Shown here: piece by piece, positions 1 through 9,857 of the stretch
Layout: each line of letters opens with the position of its first letter
Numbering within the stretch: position 1 is the stretch's first letter
Source of the DNA: Streptomyces spororaveus
GTDB taxonomy: Bacteria; Actinomycetota; Actinomycetes; Streptomycetales; Streptomycetaceae
Assembly (NCBI RefSeq): GCF_016755875.1
Contig: NZ_BNED01000005.1
Location: 5,532,001-5,596,000 of the forward strand
DNA: 64,000 nucleotides
Reading direction: 5' to 3'
Notes under the pieces: model-generated
What the model was told of the DNA's origin: nothing
Databases searched by the model: none
The model's input: the letters and a program-made list of their open reading frames with translations, nothing else
Translations under genes and position numbers: made by a program

Positions 1-1
1 G

Positions 2-1954
2 ATCAAGGGCATCGGCCCGAAGATCGCCGACCGGATCGTGGAGCACTTCGGCACCGACACCCTCGACGTGATCGAGGCCGAGCCGAAGCGGCTGATCGAG
101 GTACCCGGGCTCGGCCCCAAGCGGACGAAGCTGATCGGCGCCGCCTGGGAGGAGCAGAAGGCCATCAAGGAGGTGATGGTCTTCCTGCAGGGCGTCGGCG
201 TCTCCACCTCCATCGCCGTGCGCATCTACAAGAAGTACGCCGACGCCTCCATCTCCGTGGTGAAGAACCAGCCCTACCGGCTCGCCGCCGACGTGTGGGG
301 CATCGGCTTCCTCACCGCCGACCGCATCGCGCAGGCCGTCGGCATCCCGCACGACAGCCCCGAGCGGGTGAAGGCCGGACTCCAGTACGCCCTGTCCCAG
401 TCCACCGACCAGGGGCACTGCTTCCTGCCCGAGGACCGGCTCATCGCCGACGGGGTCAAGCTGCTCCAGGTGGACACGGGGCTGGTGATCGACTGCCTGG
501 CCGAGCTCGCCGCCGACCCGGAAGGGGTCGTACGGGAGCCCGTACCGGATCCGCAGGGCGGGCCCGACCCGCTGACCGCCGTGTACCTGGTGCCCTTCCA
601 CCGGGCCGAGCTGTCCCTGGTGGGGCAGGTACGCCGGCTGCTGCACGCCGAGGACGACCGGATGCCGGGGTTCCAGGACGTGGACTGGGACAAGGCCCTG
701 GGCTGGCTCGCCGGGCGGACGGGGGCCACGCTCGCCCCCGAGCAGCGGGACGCGGTCAAGCTGGCGCTGACCCGCCGGGTCGCCGTCCTCACGGGCGGGC
801 CGGGCTGCGGCAAGTCCTTCACCGTGCGCTCCATCGTGGAGCTGGCCCGGGCGAGGAAGGCCAAGGTGGTGCTGGCCGCGCCCACCGGCCGGGCGGCGAA
901 GAGGCTGGCCGAGCTCACCGGGGCCGAGGCCTCCACGGTGCACCGGCTGCTGGAGCTCAAGCCGGGCGGGGACGCGGCGTACGACCGGGAGCGGCCGCTG
1001 GACGCGGACCTGGTCGTGGTCGACGAGGCCTCGATGCTGGACCTGCTGCTGGCCAACAAGCTGGTCAAGGCGGTGGCGCCGGGGGCGCACCTGCTGCTGG
1101 TCGGCGATGTGGACCAGCTGCCGTCGGTCGGCGCCGGGGAGGTGCTGCGGGACCTGCTGGCCGAGGGCGGCCCGGTGCCCGCGGTGCGCCTGACCCGGAT
1201 CTTCCGGCAGGCCCAGCAGTCCGGCGTGGTCACCAACGCCCACCGGATCAACACCGGGTTGCCGCCGATCACGGACGGCCTGCCGGACTTCTTCCTCTTC
1301 CCGGAGGAGGACACCGAGGCGGCCGGGGTGCTGGCCGTGGACGTGGCGGCCCGGCGGATTCCGGCCAGATTCGGGCTCGACCCGCGGCGGGACGTCCAGG
1401 TGCTCGCCCCGATGCACCGGGGCCCGGCCGGCGCCGGGAACCTGAACGGGCTGCTCCAGCAGGCGATGACACCGGCCCGGCCGAACCTGCCGGAGAAGAG
1501 GTTCGGCGGCCGGGTCTTCCGGGTGGGCGACAAGGTGACCCAGATCCGGAACAACTACGAGAAGGGCGCCAACGGCGTCTTCAACGGCACGGTCGGCGTG
1601 GTCACCGGCCTGGACGTGGACGAACAGCGCCTGACGGTACGGACGGAGGAGGATGAGGAGATCGTGTACGAGTTCGGTGAGCTCGACGAGCTGGCGCACG
1701 CGTACGCCGTCACCATTCACCGTTCACAGGGGAGTGAATATCCGGCGGTGGTGATCCCCGTCACCACCGGGGCCTGGATGATGCTCCAGCGGAACTTGCT
1801 CTACACGGCGGTCACCAGGGCGAAGAAACTGGTCGTCCTCGTCGGGTCCCGCAAGGCCCTCGGCCAGGCGGTGCGTACCGTTTCCGCAGGCAGGAGGTAC
1901 ACGGCGGTCGCTGCCAGGCTGTCCGGCCGGATACCGGTGGGAAACATCACCTAG
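2..1954 (+). CDS. recD2: RecD2-like ATP-dependent DNA helicase, 5' partial
   Basis: SF1B 5'-3' DNA helicase of the RecD2/TraA type. The frame is already open at base 2 ([11 protein letters not shown], a helix-hairpin-helix), so the true start lies outside the window and the GTG at 38 is internal. A second HhH follows ([13 protein letters not shown]). The Walker A motif GGPGCGKS is encoded near 793-816, Walker B VVVDEASM near 1016-1040, and the helicase motif region with [11 protein letters not shown] near 1192-1224. The C-terminal UvrD-like part contains [15 protein letters not shown] near 1700-1743 and ends with [17 protein letters not shown]. HhH repeats at the N-terminus and no RecBC partners nearby fit RecD2 rather than RecD. 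Such enzymes act in replication and repair. Its end is followed by a perfect 12-bp palindrome (1955-1966). Confidence 0.93.
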   Translation: MKGIGPKIADRIVEHFGTDTLDVIEAEPKRLIEVPGLGPKRTKLIGAAWEEQKAIKEVMVFLQGVGVSTSIAVRIYKKYADASISVVKNQPYRLAADVWGIGFLTADRIAQAVGIPHDSPERVKAGLQYALSQSTDQGHCFLPEDRLIADGVKLLQVDTGLVIDCLAELAADPEGVVREPVPDPQGGPDPLTAVYLVPFHRAELSLVGQVRRLLHAEDDRMPGFQDVDWDKALGWLAGRTGATLAPEQRDAVKLALTRRVAVLTGGPGCGKSFTVRSIVELARARKAKVVLAAPTGRAAKRLAELTGAEASTVHRLLELKPGGDAAYDRERPLDADLVVVDEASMLDLLLANKLVKAVAPGAHLLLVGDVDQLPSVGAGEVLRDLLAEGGPVPAVRLTRIFRQAQQSGVVTNAHRINTGLPPITDGLPDFFLFPEEDTEAAGVLAVDVAARRIPARFGLDPRRDVQVLAPMHRGPAGAGNLNGLLQQAMTPARPNLPEKRFGGRVFRVGDKVTQIRNNYEKGANGVFNGTVGVVTGLDVDEQRLTVRTEEDEEIVYEFGELDELAHAYAVTIHRSQGSEYPAVVIPVTTGAWMMLQRNLLYTAVTRAKKLVVLVGSRKALGQAVRTVSAGRRYTAVAARLSGRIPVGNIT

Positions 1955-2010
1955 ATGATCGATCATTTGGGGTTCCGGCACCGGTGTGGAGGGGGCAGGA
2001 TGAGTAGCTT

Positions 2011-2029
2011 GACGGCACTGAGTGCCGTC
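2011..2029. promoter_or_regulatory. inverted repeat between recD2 and citrate synthase
   Basis: GACGGCAC (2011-2018) and GTGCCGTC (2022-2029) form a perfect 8-bp inverted repeat with a TGA centre. It sits in the 182-bp gap that must also hold the citrate synthase promoter. It could be a weak recD2 terminator (no T tract) or an operator for the next gene. The same gap holds the 12-bp palindrome ATGATCGATCAT at 1955-1966, directly after the recD2 stop. Confidence 0.4.
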
Positions 2030-2136
2030 GAAAGCACCAAACGCCGACCCCGAGTGCACTCTCCTGCGCCAAATGGGGGAAGGTAGAGGCAGTCAGGGCA
2101 CCTCGAAGAAGAGGCACTACGTCGGTGAGGGATGAC

Positions 2137-3426
2137 GTGAGCGACAACTCTGTAGTACTCCGGTACGCGGACGGTGAATACACCTACCCGGTGGTCGAAA
2201 GCACCGTCGGTGACCAGGGCTTCGACATCTCGAAGCTGCGGGCCCAGACCGGGCTCGTCACCTTGGACAGTGGGTACGGCAACACCGCGGCCTACAAGTC
2301 CGCGATCACCTACCTCGACGGTGAGCAGGGCATCCTGCGTTACCGCGGCTACCCGATCGAGCAGCTCGCCGAGCGTTCGACCTTCATCGAGGTCGCGTAC
2401 CTGCTGATCAACGGCGAGCTGCCGACCGTCGACCAGCTCGCGTCGTTCCGCAACGAGATCACCCAGCACACGCTGCTGCACGAGGACGTGAAGCGCTTCT
2501 ACGACGGCTTCCCGCGTGACGCGCACCCGATGGCGATGCTGTCCTCCGTGGTCAGCGCGCTGTCGACGTTCTACCAGGACAGCCACAACCCGTTCGACGA
2601 GACGCAGCGCAACCTCTCGACGATCCGGCTGCTGGCCAAGCTCCCGACGATCGCGGCCTACGCGTACAAGAAGTCGGTCGGCCACCCGGTGGTCTACCCG
2701 CGCAACGACCTCGGCTACGTCGAGAACTTCCTGCGCATGACCTTCTCCGTGCCGGCCCAGGAGTACGACCTGGACCCGGTCGTGGTCTCCGCGCTCGACA
2801 AGCTGCTGATCCTGCACGCGGACCACGAGCAGAACTGCTCCACCTCCACCGTGCGTCTGGTCGGCTCCTCGCAGGCGAACATGTTCGCCTCGATCTCCGC
2901 CGGCATCTCGGCCCTGTGGGGTCCGCTGCACGGTGGCGCCAACCAGTCCGTTCTGGAGATGCTGGAAGGCATCAAGAACGACGGCGGCGACGTCGACGCC
3001 TTCATCCGCAAGGTGAAGAACAAGGAGGACGGCGTCCGCCTCATGGGCTTCGGACACCGTGTCTACAAGAGCTTCGACCCCCGGGCGAAGATCATCAAGG
3101 CGGCGGCGCACGACGTCCTCTCGGCGCTCGGCAAGAGCGACGAGCTGCTCGACATCGCGCTCAAGCTGGAAGAGCACGCGCTGGCCGACGACTACTTCGT
3201 CGAGCGCAACCTCTACCCGAACGTGGACTTCTACACCGGTCTGATCTACCGGGCGATGGGCTTCCCCACCGAGATGTTCACCGTGCTCTTCGCGCTCGGC
3301 CGCCTTCCCGGCTGGATCGCCCAGTGGCACGAGATGATCAAGGAGCCGGGTTCCCGCATCGGTCGCCCGCGCCAGATCTACACCGGCGAGGTCCTGCGCG
3401 ACTTCGTTCCCGTCGAAGCCCGCTGA
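2137..3426 (+). CDS. citA: citrate synthase
   Basis: Type I/II citrate synthase, the first step of the TCA cycle (oxaloacetate + acetyl-CoA to citrate). The 429-residue product has the family signature GFGHRVYKSFDPRAK near 3049-3093 with the catalytic His. It also has the substrate-binding LHADHEQNCSTSTVR near 2812-2856, GPLHGGANQSVLEML near 2920-2964, and the C-terminal RPRQIYTG. The start chosen is GTG 2137 (VSDNSVVLRYADGEYTYP), which has GAGGGA just upstream. An in-frame GTG at 2125 would add four residues and has no better ribosome binding site. The gene stands alone: recD2 is upstream and a strong intrinsic terminator follows. Confidence 0.97.
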   Translation: MSDNSVVLRYADGEYTYPVVESTVGDQGFDISKLRAQTGLVTLDSGYGNTAAYKSAITYLDGEQGILRYRGYPIEQLAERSTFIEVAYLLINGELPTVDQLASFRNEITQHTLLHEDVKRFYDGFPRDAHPMAMLSSVVSALSTFYQDSHNPFDETQRNLSTIRLLAKLPTIAAYAYKKSVGHPVVYPRNDLGYVENFLRMTFSVPAQEYDLDPVVVSALDKLLILHADHEQNCSTSTVRLVGSSQANMFASISAGISALWGPLHGGANQSVLEMLEGIKNDGGDVDAFIRKVKNKEDGVRLMGFGHRVYKSFDPRAKIIKAAAHDVLSALGKSDELLDIALKLEEHALADDYFVERNLYPNVDFYTGLIYRAMGFPTEMFTVLFALGRLPGWIAQWHEMIKEPGSRIGRPRQIYTGEVLRDFVPVEAR

Positions 3427-3493
3427 CCCGAGGCTTTCCTCCGCGCGGCGTGCGGCCGCGCGGAGCGCACCGCAGGCAACCCTGAGCATGCGA

Positions 3494-3549
3494 GAAGCGC
3501 CCCGCCGTCGATCCCCCCACGGGTCGACGGTCGGGGCGCTTCCCTTTTC
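3494..3549. terminator. intrinsic terminator after citA
   Basis: GAAGCGCCCCG (3494-3504) pairs perfectly with CGGGGCGCTTC (3532-3542). An inner CCGTCGA/TCGACGG stem (3505-3511/3524-3530) extends it. The hairpin is followed by CCCTTTTCC, so it terminates rightward transcription from citA. Confidence 0.9.
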
Positions 3550-3820
3550 CCCGAAACGGATTCCCCCCACGGGACCCGAGCCGGGGCGTCGGTGTGCCGG
3601 GACCCGTTTCGTTCGGGAGGGCCGCTCAAAGCCTCCCCGCGGGTACGTGTCCCGGCCGGCTGATACCCACGGAAACCTCCCCAGGTCTCCGTGAAACGTC
3701 CCCCAAGACGTTCTTGGCATCGCCCCATTAGACCCATGACGACCCCGGATGGTTACGTTGCGGTCACTGTGATCTGCGTCTCCCGTGAAGGAAGTGTGCG
3801 GACCGTGGGGAGGAGGGCCA
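3550..3820. other. intergenic region between citA terminator and copA
   Basis: This 271-bp gap separates the convergent citA and copA genes. It has a long-range inverted repeat, CGAAACGG (3552-3559) and CCGTTTCG (3604-3611), which may help terminate copA transcription coming from the right. No convincing gene is visible; the short open frames here lack ribosome binding sites and family motifs. Confidence 0.5.
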
Positions 3821-6100
3821 CTAGCGGAAGGACCGCAACCGGAGGCTGTTGGTCACCACGAAGACCGAGGAGAAGGCCATCGCGGCCCCCGCGATCATCG
3901 GGTTGAGCAGGCCGGCGGCCGCCAGCGGCAGGGCCGCCACGTTGTAGCCGAAGGCCCAGAACAGGTTGCCCTTGATCGTGGCCAGGGTCCGGCGCGAGAG
4001 CCGGATCGCGTCCGCCGCGACCCGCAGGTCGCCCCGTACCAGGGTCAGGTCGCCCGCCTCGATGGCCGCGTCCGTGCCGGTGCCCATGGCCAGCCCCAGG
4101 TCGGCCTGGGCCAGTGCGGCCGCGTCGTTGACGCCGTCGCCGACCATCGCGACCGTGCGGCCCTCGGCCTGCAGGCGGCGTACGACGTCCACCTTGTCCT
4201 GCGGGAGGACCTCGGAGATCACCTCGTCGATGCCCACCTCGCGGGCCACCGTCTCGGCGACGGCCTTGTTGTCGCCGGTCAGCAGGACCGGGGTCAGGCC
4301 CAGCGCCCGCAGTCGGGCGACCGCCTCGGCGCTGGTCTCCTTGACCGCGTCGGCCACGGTCAGGACCCCGCGCGCCGCGCCGTCCCAGGCCACCAGGACG
4401 GCGGTGCCGCCCGCGGCCTCGGCGGCCGCCTTGGCCTCGGCCAGCCCGGCCGGCAGCTCGATGGACCAGTCGGCCAGCAGCCGCTCGCGGCCCACCAGGA
4501 CGGCGTGTCCGTCGACGACGCCCCGGACGCCGAGCCCGGCGACGTTCTCGAAGGACTCCGGGACGGGCAGGGAGCCGGCCCGCTCCGCCGCCCCGGTGGC
4601 GACGGCCCGGGCGATCGGGTGCTCCGAAGCGTGCTCCAGGGACCCGGCGAGGCGCAGGAGTTCGCTCTCGTCGACGCCTGCGGCGGTGAAGACGCCGTCG
4701 AGGGTCATCCGGCCGGTGGTGACGGTGCCGGTCTTGTCCAGGACGACGGTGTCCACACGGCGGGTGGACTCCAGGACCTCGGGGCCCTTGATGAGGATGC
4801 CGAGCTGCGCGCCCCGCCCGGTGCCGACCATCAGCGCGGTCGGGGTGGCCAGGCCCAGGGCGCAGGGGCAGGCGATGATCAGGACGGCCACGGCGGCGGT
4901 GAAGGCGGCGGCGGGGTCGCCGGTGATCAGCATCCAGGTGATCCAGGTGCCCACGGCCAGCACCAGGACGACGGGTACGAAGATCCCGGAGATCTGGTCG
5001 GCGAGGCGCTGCACCTCGGCCTTGCCGTTCTGCGCGTCCTCCACCATCTTCGCCATGCGGGCGAGCTGGGTGTCGGCGCCGATCCGGGTGGCCTCGACGA
5101 CCAGGCGGCCGGAGGCGTTGACGGTGGCTCCGGTGACCGAGTCGCCCACGGCGACGTCGACCGGGACGGACTCGCCGGTCAGCATGGAGGCGTCCACGGC
5201 GGAACTGCCCTCGACGACGGTGCCGTCGGTGGCGATCTTCTCACCGGGCCGGACGACGAACCGGTCGCCGACCGCGAGCGTGCTCACCGGGATCCTCACC
5301 TCCTGGCCCGCGCGCAGGACGACGACGTCCTTGGCGCCCAGCTCCAGCAGGGCTTTGAGGGCCGCGCCCGCCTTCCGCTTGGAGCGGGCCTCCAGGTAGC
5401 GGCCCAGGAGGATGAAGGAGACGACGCCGGCCGCGACCTCCAGGTAGAGGGCCGAGGAGCCGTCCGTACGGGAGACGCTGAGGTCGAAGCCGTGCCGCAT
5501 GCCGGGCATGCCCGCGTGCCCGAAGAACAGGGCCCACAGCGACCACGTGAAGGCGGCCAGCGTGCCGACGGAGACCAGGGTGTCCATGGTGGCGGCGCCG
5601 TGCCGGGCGCTGGTCCAGGCGGCCTTGTGGAAGGGGAACCCGCCCCAGACGACGACGGGGGCCGCGAGGGTGAGGGAGAGCCACTGCCAGTTGTCGAACT
5701 GGAGGGACGGGATCATCGCGAGCAGGACCACGGGCAGGGCGAGCGCGGCGGAGATCAGCAGGCGCTGCCTCAGCGCGGCGAGCACCGGGTCGGGGGCCTC
5801 GGTCCGTACCTCGTCGCCGTCTTCGCCCTCTTGGGGGGAGACGGCGGGTTCCGGGGCGGGCGGCGGGGGCTCCTCGGCGGTGTAGCCGGTCCTGACGACG
5901 GTCGCGATCAGGTCGGCGACCTGTACGTCACCGGTGTAGGAGACGCGGGCCTTCTCGGTGGCGTAGTTCACCGAGGCTTCGACGCCGTCCATCCGGTTGA
6001 GCTTCTTCTCGATGCGGGCGGCGCAGGAGGCGCAGGTCATCCCGCCGATCGAGAGTTCGACCGCCGTTATCGGTCCGTCGTGCACAGTGCTGCTGCTCAT
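3821..6100 (-). CDS. copA: copper-translocating P1B-type ATPase
   Basis: Heavy-metal P1B ATPase that exports Cu(I) across the cytoplasmic membrane. The 759-residue protein starts with an HMA domain (GMTCASC, residues about 21-27). It then has paired transmembrane segments, the actuator motif TGES ([11 protein letters not shown]), and the metal-site segment [15 protein letters not shown] with the CPC that marks Cu+/Ag+ pumps. The phosphorylation motif DKTGTVTTG, the HP motif EHPIARA and the hinge [13 protein letters not shown] follow. The start is ATG 6100 (MSSSTVHDG), with CTGGAG upstream; a longer frame to 6157 has a non-homologous N-terminus. It is 113 bp downstream of copZ in the same orientation, and a CsoR-type operator precedes the pair, so copper-induced co-expression is likely. 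Confidence 0.95.
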   Translation of the reverse strand: MSSSTVHDGPITAVELSIGGMTCASCAARIEKKLNRMDGVEASVNYATEKARVSYTGDVQVADLIATVVRTGYTAEEPPPPAPEPAVSPQEGEDGDEVRTEAPDPVLAALRQRLLISAALALPVVLLAMIPSLQFDNWQWLSLTLAAPVVVWGGFPFHKAAWTSARHGAATMDTLVSVGTLAAFTWSLWALFFGHAGMPGMRHGFDLSVSRTDGSSALYLEVAAGVVSFILLGRYLEARSKRKAGAALKALLELGAKDVVVLRAGQEVRIPVSTLAVGDRFVVRPGEKIATDGTVVEGSSAVDASMLTGESVPVDVAVGDSVTGATVNASGRLVVEATRIGADTQLARMAKMVEDAQNGKAEVQRLADQISGIFVPVVLVLAVGTWITWMLITGDPAAAFTAAVAVLIIACPCALGLATPTALMVGTGRGAQLGILIKGPEVLESTRRVDTVVLDKTGTVTTGRMTLDGVFTAAGVDESELLRLAGSLEHASEHPIARAVATGAAERAGSLPVPESFENVAGLGVRGVVDGHAVLVGRERLLADWSIELPAGLAEAKAAAEAAGGTAVLVAWDGAARGVLTVADAVKETSAEAVARLRALGLTPVLLTGDNKAVAETVAREVGIDEVISEVLPQDKVDVVRRLQAEGRTVAMVGDGVNDAAALAQADLGLAMGTGTDAAIEAGDLTLVRGDLRVAADAIRLSRRTLATIKGNLFWAFGYNVAALPLAAAGLLNPMIAGAAMAFSSVFVVTNSLRLRSFR

Positions 6101-6213
6101 GTTCCGGCTCCAGGGGGATGGCCGGGCCGTACGGGACCAGTATGAGCTGGCCGGCACGGCCCGGCAGGGTGCCGCGGGGCTGCCGCGGGTGCCGTGCGGG
6201 TGGGGCGCGCCGC

Positions 6214-6447
6214 TCAGGCCTGTCCGGCGAACTCGTAGCCGGCCTCGTCCACGGCGGCGCGGACGTCCTCGTCCGCGAGCGGGGCGGCGGAGACCACGGT
6301 GACCTCGCCGGTCGCGGCGACGGCCTTGACCGTGCTGACGCCCGGGAGGGCGGAGATCTCGGCGGTCACCGCGCCCTCGCAGTGCCCGCAGGTCATGCCG
6401 GTCACCCGGTAGACGGTGGTGGTCTGGGTGTCCGTCTCGGCGGTCAT
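6214..6447 (-). CDS. copZ: CopZ-like copper chaperone (HMA domain)
   Basis: Small cytosolic metallochaperone of 77 residues that is a single HMA domain. GMTCGHC at residues 17-23 supplies the two Cu(I)-binding cysteines. The rest follows the beta-alpha-beta-beta-alpha-beta pattern of this family, ending DEAGYEFAG. The start at 6447 has AGGAG eight bases upstream. It is the first gene after the CsoR-type palindrome and precedes copA, the usual copZA arrangement in Streptomyces. Its expected job is handing Cu(I) to CopA. Confidence 0.93.
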   Translation of the reverse strand: MTAETDTQTTTVYRVTGMTCGHCEGAVTAEISALPGVSTVKAVAATGEVTVVSAAPLADEDVRAAVDEAGYEFAGQA

Positions 6448-6529
6448 GTCGTTCTCCTCTTCAGGGGCGTGTGCCGGTCACCGGGAGGGCGGCCGATGGG
6501 CTCCGCCGTCCTCCCGACCCTTCGAGACT

Positions 6530-6546
6530 ATACCCCTAGGGGGTAT
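6530..6546. promoter_or_regulatory. CsoR-type copper operator
   Basis: ATACCCC TAG GGGGTAT is a 17-bp palindrome 83 bp upstream of the copZ start. It matches the G/C-tract flanked by ATAC/GTAT that is known for actinobacterial CsoR copper sensors. No csoR gene is in the window, so the regulator would act in trans. It should be derepressed by Cu(I). Confidence 0.82.
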
Positions 6547-6693
6547 CAAGGCGAGCGACGGCTCCCACTGTTTCGATCCTGAGGGGAAAACGGGGCGGTG
6601 GGGGCGAACTGTATGTAAATGGCCGATACGGATCACCCGATGGGCGCGCGGGGGTGCCGGGGCGGTGCGGGCCGGGCGGGTCGGCCGGGCGGG

Positions 6694-7404
6694 TCAGTGC
6701 GGGGGAGCCGTGGTGATCATCGGCTCCAGGTAGCGCAGCAGGACGGTCTTGAGCTCGGCCGTGTAGGCGGCGCGCTCGTCGCCCTCGTGCGCCAGGATCA
6801 GGTCGAGCGACGACTTGAAGATGCCCAGGATCATGTTCGAGGTGTGGGTGATCTCGTGGGCCGCGGCCTGGGGGCAGAAGTCGCGCAGGACGGTCTCGAT
6901 GCGGGTGAGCAGGCCGGTGTGCAGCTCCTCGTGCTCCTGGGCGATGCCGGGGACGCCGGTGCCGTGCATGAGGGCCCAGAAGGCCGGGTTCTCGCAGTTG
7001 AAGGCGATGACCGGGTCGAGGACGGCGTCGAGCAGCTCGGGCAGGGGGCGCTGGAGGTTCTCCGGGCTGAAGGCCTGTCCGTGCGTCTCGTGCGCGCGCT
7101 GGAGCAGCTGGCCGCCGAGCTCGATCGCGATGGCCTCCTTGTTGGGGAAGTACTGGTAGAGGGTGCCCGGCGACACGCCCGCCTCGCGGGCGATGGCGTT
7201 GGTGCTGGCCGAGGCGTAGCCGGTACGGCAGAACACCCCGGCGGCGGCCGCCAGTAGCTGGGAGATCCGGCGTTCGCCGCGGGCCTGGCGGCGGCGCGGA
7301 GGGGCGGCGGTGCCGGTGTCGGCGGCGGTGGTCGTGGCCGTTGCTGCGGCGGCAGGGCTCTTGGTCCCTTTTTCGGAGTTTTTGCCCATGCGTGTCCCCG
7401 GCAT
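6694..7404 (-). CDS. TetR-family transcriptional regulator
   Basis: TetR/AcrR repressor of 236 residues. A low-complexity Ala/Thr-rich N-terminus (about 35 residues) is followed by the DNA-binding domain RISQLLAAAAGVFCRTGYAS and the HTH AREAGVSPGTLYQYFPNKEA. The ligand-binding C-terminal part ends YLEPMITTAPPH. The start is taken as ATG 7404 (MPGTRMGKN) with AGGGGA upstream; ATG 7389 is nearly as good, and the longer frame to 7515 runs through the operators. It is divergent from an MMPL exporter with two matching palindromes between the genes. It probably represses itself and the exporter and responds to an exported hydrophobic compound. Confidence 0.9.
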   Translation of the reverse strand: MPGTRMGKNSEKGTKSPAAAATATTTAADTGTAAPPRRRQARGERRISQLLAAAAGVFCRTGYASASTNAIAREAGVSPGTLYQYFPNKEAIAIELGGQLLQRAHETHGQAFSPENLQRPLPELLDAVLDPVIAFNCENPAFWALMHGTGVPGIAQEHEELHTGLLTRIETVLRDFCPQAAAHEITHTSNMILGIFKSSLDLILAHEGDERAAYTAELKTVLLRYLEPMITTAPPH

Positions 7405-7435
7405 GTCCAATCCCCTGCTTCCCGTGGGTGATTGA

Positions 7436-7490
7436 CAAACACGAGAGATCGCTCGCATTCTTGAGAAACGCGAGCGACTGCTCGTGTTTG
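7436..7490. promoter_or_regulatory. double TetR operator in the divergent promoter region
   Basis: A 55-bp symmetric block. Outer arms CAAACACGAG (7436-7445) and CTCGTGTTTG (7481-7490) and inner arms CGCTCGC (7450-7456) and GCGAGCG (7470-7476) flank a 13-nt centre. Each half is itself a near-palindrome: CGAG-N6-CTCG on the left, and CGAGC GACT GCTCG on the right. This suggests two TetR dimers. The -35-like TTGACA at 7432-7437 overlaps the left edge. Confidence 0.75.
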
Positions 7491-7535
7491 CCAGTCTAAG
7501 TGGCCTGGCAATCACGGTGAAGGGGACACCGAGTC

Positions 7536-9773
7536 ATGTCCGAAGTCAAGAAACCGCCGTCCTCCGGGACGGACGCGGGGTGGACCCGGTTCGTCACGGC
7601 CCGGCCGCGGCTCACGCTGCTGCTCGCCCTGCTGGTCACGGCCCTGGCCGTGGTCGCGGGCGGCGGCGTCGCCGACCGGCTGGGAAGCGGCGGCTGGGAG
7701 GACCCGGGCGCCCAGTCCACCTACGCCACGAAGGCCCTGGAACGGGAGTTCCCGGACTCCGAGCCCAATCTGCTCCTGCTCGTCGACGCCGGGGAGGGCA
7801 CCACCGGGGTCGACGACCCCGCCGTCGCCGCCGAGGCCGAGCGGCTCGCCACCGCACTCGCCGCCGAACGGGGGGTCGTCGGCGTCGGCTCGTACTGGCG
7901 CACCCGGCAGCCCGCACTGCGTTCCGAGGACGGCCGACAGGCACTCGTCGTCGCCCGCGTCCAGGGCGACGAGAAGACGGCCACCGCGGCCCTGGACCGC
8001 ATGGCCCCGCACTTCGAGGGCGAGCACGGCCCGGTGCGCGTGTCCCTCGGCGGCCCCGCGGCGGTCCAGCGCGAAGTCACCCGGACCATCCAGGAGGACC
8101 TGCTGCGCGCCGAGCTGATCGCCCTGCCGGTCACCCTCGTCCTGCTCGTCCTCGTCTTCGGCAGCGCGGTCGCCGCCCTGCTGCCGCTCGGCGTCGGCAT
8201 CGTGGCCATCCTCGGCACCAACGCCGTACTGCGCGGACTCACCGAGGTCACCGACGTCTCGGTCTTCGCCCAGAACCTGACCACCGCGCTCGGCCTCGGA
8301 CTCGCCATCGACTACGCCCTGTTCATCGTCCGCAGGTTCCGCGAGGAACTCGCCGCCGGGCGCGATCCGGTCGCCGCGGTCGGGGCCACCCTGCGCACCG
8401 CCGGCCGCACCGTGCTCTTCTCGGCGCTCACCGTCGCCGTCTCGCTCTCCGCGATGCTCTTCTTCCCGATGTACTTCCTGCGCTCCTTCGCCTACGCCGG
8501 GGTCGCGGTGGTCCTGCTCGCCGCGGCGGCCGCGCTGATCCTGCTGCCGGCGGCTCTCGTGCTCCTCGGCGAGCGGGTCAACGCCCTCGACCTGCGCCGG
8601 CTGTGGCGGCGCGGCCGGCCGGCCGCGGCCCCCGCCGGGCCCGCGGAGACGGGCAGGGGCTGGAGGTGGACGGCCGCCCTCGTGATGCGCCGCGCCCCCG
8701 TGTTCGCCATAGCCACCACCGCGGGCCTGCTGCTCCTGGGACTGCCCTTCCTCGGGGTCGAGTTCGGCACGGTCGACGACCGGCAGCTTCCCGAGAACGC
8801 CCCGTCCCACGTGGTGCAGGAGCAGATCCGCGACGGCTTCCCGAACAGCCCCGGCGGCGGTCTCACCGTGCTCGCCGAGGGCGCCTCCGGTCCCGCGGAC
8901 CTCGCGGCCTACCGGGACCGGCTCGCCGCCCTGCCCGGGGTGGTCCGGGTCGACGGGCCGATCGGCTCCCCGACGGGAAGCGCGTACACCTCCTTCTCGG
9001 TGTCCGTCGAGGGCGAGGCCGTGGGACAGACGGCCCGGGACCTGGTCGACGACGTCCGCGCCGTGGACGCCGACTTCAAGACCTCGGTGACCGGGCAGGC
9101 GGCCGTCCTCGTCGACGCCCAGCAGGCCATCGCCGGCGCACTGCCCGCGGCGGCGGCCCTGGTGGTCCTCGCCACGCTGCTGCTGGTGTTCCTGCTCACC
9201 GGGAGCCTGCTGATACCGCTGCAGGCGGTGCTGCTCAATGCCCTCAGCCTGACCGCCATGTTCGGCGCGGTGGTGTGGGTGTTCCAGGACGGCAACCTCT
9301 CCGGACTCCTCTCCTTCACCGCCACCGGCGACATAGAGACCACCCTGCCGGTGCTGATGTTCTGCATCGCCTTCGGGCTCTCCATGGACTACGGGGTGTT
9401 CCTCATATCCCGTATGAAGGAGGAGTACGACCGGACCGGGGACCACGAGAGCGCCGTGCGGACGGGGCTGGCCCGCACCAGCGGGCTGATCACCGCGGCG
9501 GCCGTGATCCTGGCGGTGGTGATGGTGGCCATCGGCACCTCCCGGGTGACCAACACCAAGATGCTGGGACTCGGGATCGCGCTGGCGGTCCTCATGGACG
9601 CCATGGTCGTCCGCAGCCTCCTGGTCCCGGCGGTGATGAAGCTGACCGGACGGGCCACCTGGTGGGCCCCCGCCCCGCTGCGCCGCCTGCACGAGCGGTT
9701 CGGCCTGAGCGAGGGCGAGTCCGCGCCCCCGGCACAGGAACCGGAACGGATCCCCGTGGCGGTCGGCACCTAG
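7536..9773 (+). CDS. MMPL-family RND-type exporter
   Basis: Inner-membrane transporter of the MMPL (RND superfamily) group, 745 residues. It has the family layout of two halves, each with one transmembrane helix, a periplasmic/extracellular domain and a bundle of five or six helices. The first half has LIALPVTLVLLVLVFGS and GLGLAIDYALFIVRRFREEL, with the Asp in helix 4. The second repeats it with IAFGLSMDYGVFLISRMKEEY. These Asp-Tyr pairs are the proton-relay positions in MMPL proteins. AAGGGGA precedes the ATG. The pairing with a divergent TetR gene suggests inducible export of a lipid or hydrophobic drug; the substrate cannot be read from the sequence. Confidence 0.93.
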   Translation: MSEVKKPPSSGTDAGWTRFVTARPRLTLLLALLVTALAVVAGGGVADRLGSGGWEDPGAQSTYATKALEREFPDSEPNLLLLVDAGEGTTGVDDPAVAAEAERLATALAAERGVVGVGSYWRTRQPALRSEDGRQALVVARVQGDEKTATAALDRMAPHFEGEHGPVRVSLGGPAAVQREVTRTIQEDLLRAELIALPVTLVLLVLVFGSAVAALLPLGVGIVAILGTNAVLRGLTEVTDVSVFAQNLTTALGLGLAIDYALFIVRRFREELAAGRDPVAAVGATLRTAGRTVLFSALTVAVSLSAMLFFPMYFLRSFAYAGVAVVLLAAAAALILLPAALVLLGERVNALDLRRLWRRGRPAAAPAGPAETGRGWRWTAALVMRRAPVFAIATTAGLLLLGLPFLGVEFGTVDDRQLPENAPSHVVQEQIRDGFPNSPGGGLTVLAEGASGPADLAAYRDRLAALPGVVRVDGPIGSPTGSAYTSFSVSVEGEAVGQTARDLVDDVRAVDADFKTSVTGQAAVLVDAQQAIAGALPAAAALVVLATLLLVFLLTGSLLIPLQAVLLNALSLTAMFGAVVWVFQDGNLSGLLSFTATGDIETTLPVLMFCIAFGLSMDYGVFLISRMKEEYDRTGDHESAVRTGLARTSGLITAAAVILAVVMVAIGTSRVTNTKMLGLGIALAVLMDAMVVRSLLVPAVMKLTGRATWWAPAPLRRLHERFGLSEGESAPPAQEPERIPVAVGT

Positions 9774-9812
9774 GAGGAGCGGGGAGGGGGGGGCGAGCAG
9801 TGGGGTCGGGGC

Positions 9813-9850
9813 GGGACGGGTGAGGCCGGGAGGGGCACCTCACCCGTCCC
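9813..9850. terminator. bidirectional terminator between MMPL gene and HTH gene
   Basis: GGGACGGGTGAGG (9813-9825) and CCTCACCCGTCCC (9838-9850) form a perfect 13-bp stem with a 12-nt loop. It sits between two convergent genes and can serve both. Confidence 0.88.
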
Positions 9851-9857
9851 CGCGGGG

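Noticed and set aside
3785..6145. 786-codon open frame on the plus strand opposite copA
   Set aside because: Antisense shadow of a well-supported P-type ATPase; composition is Gly/Asp/Gln-rich.
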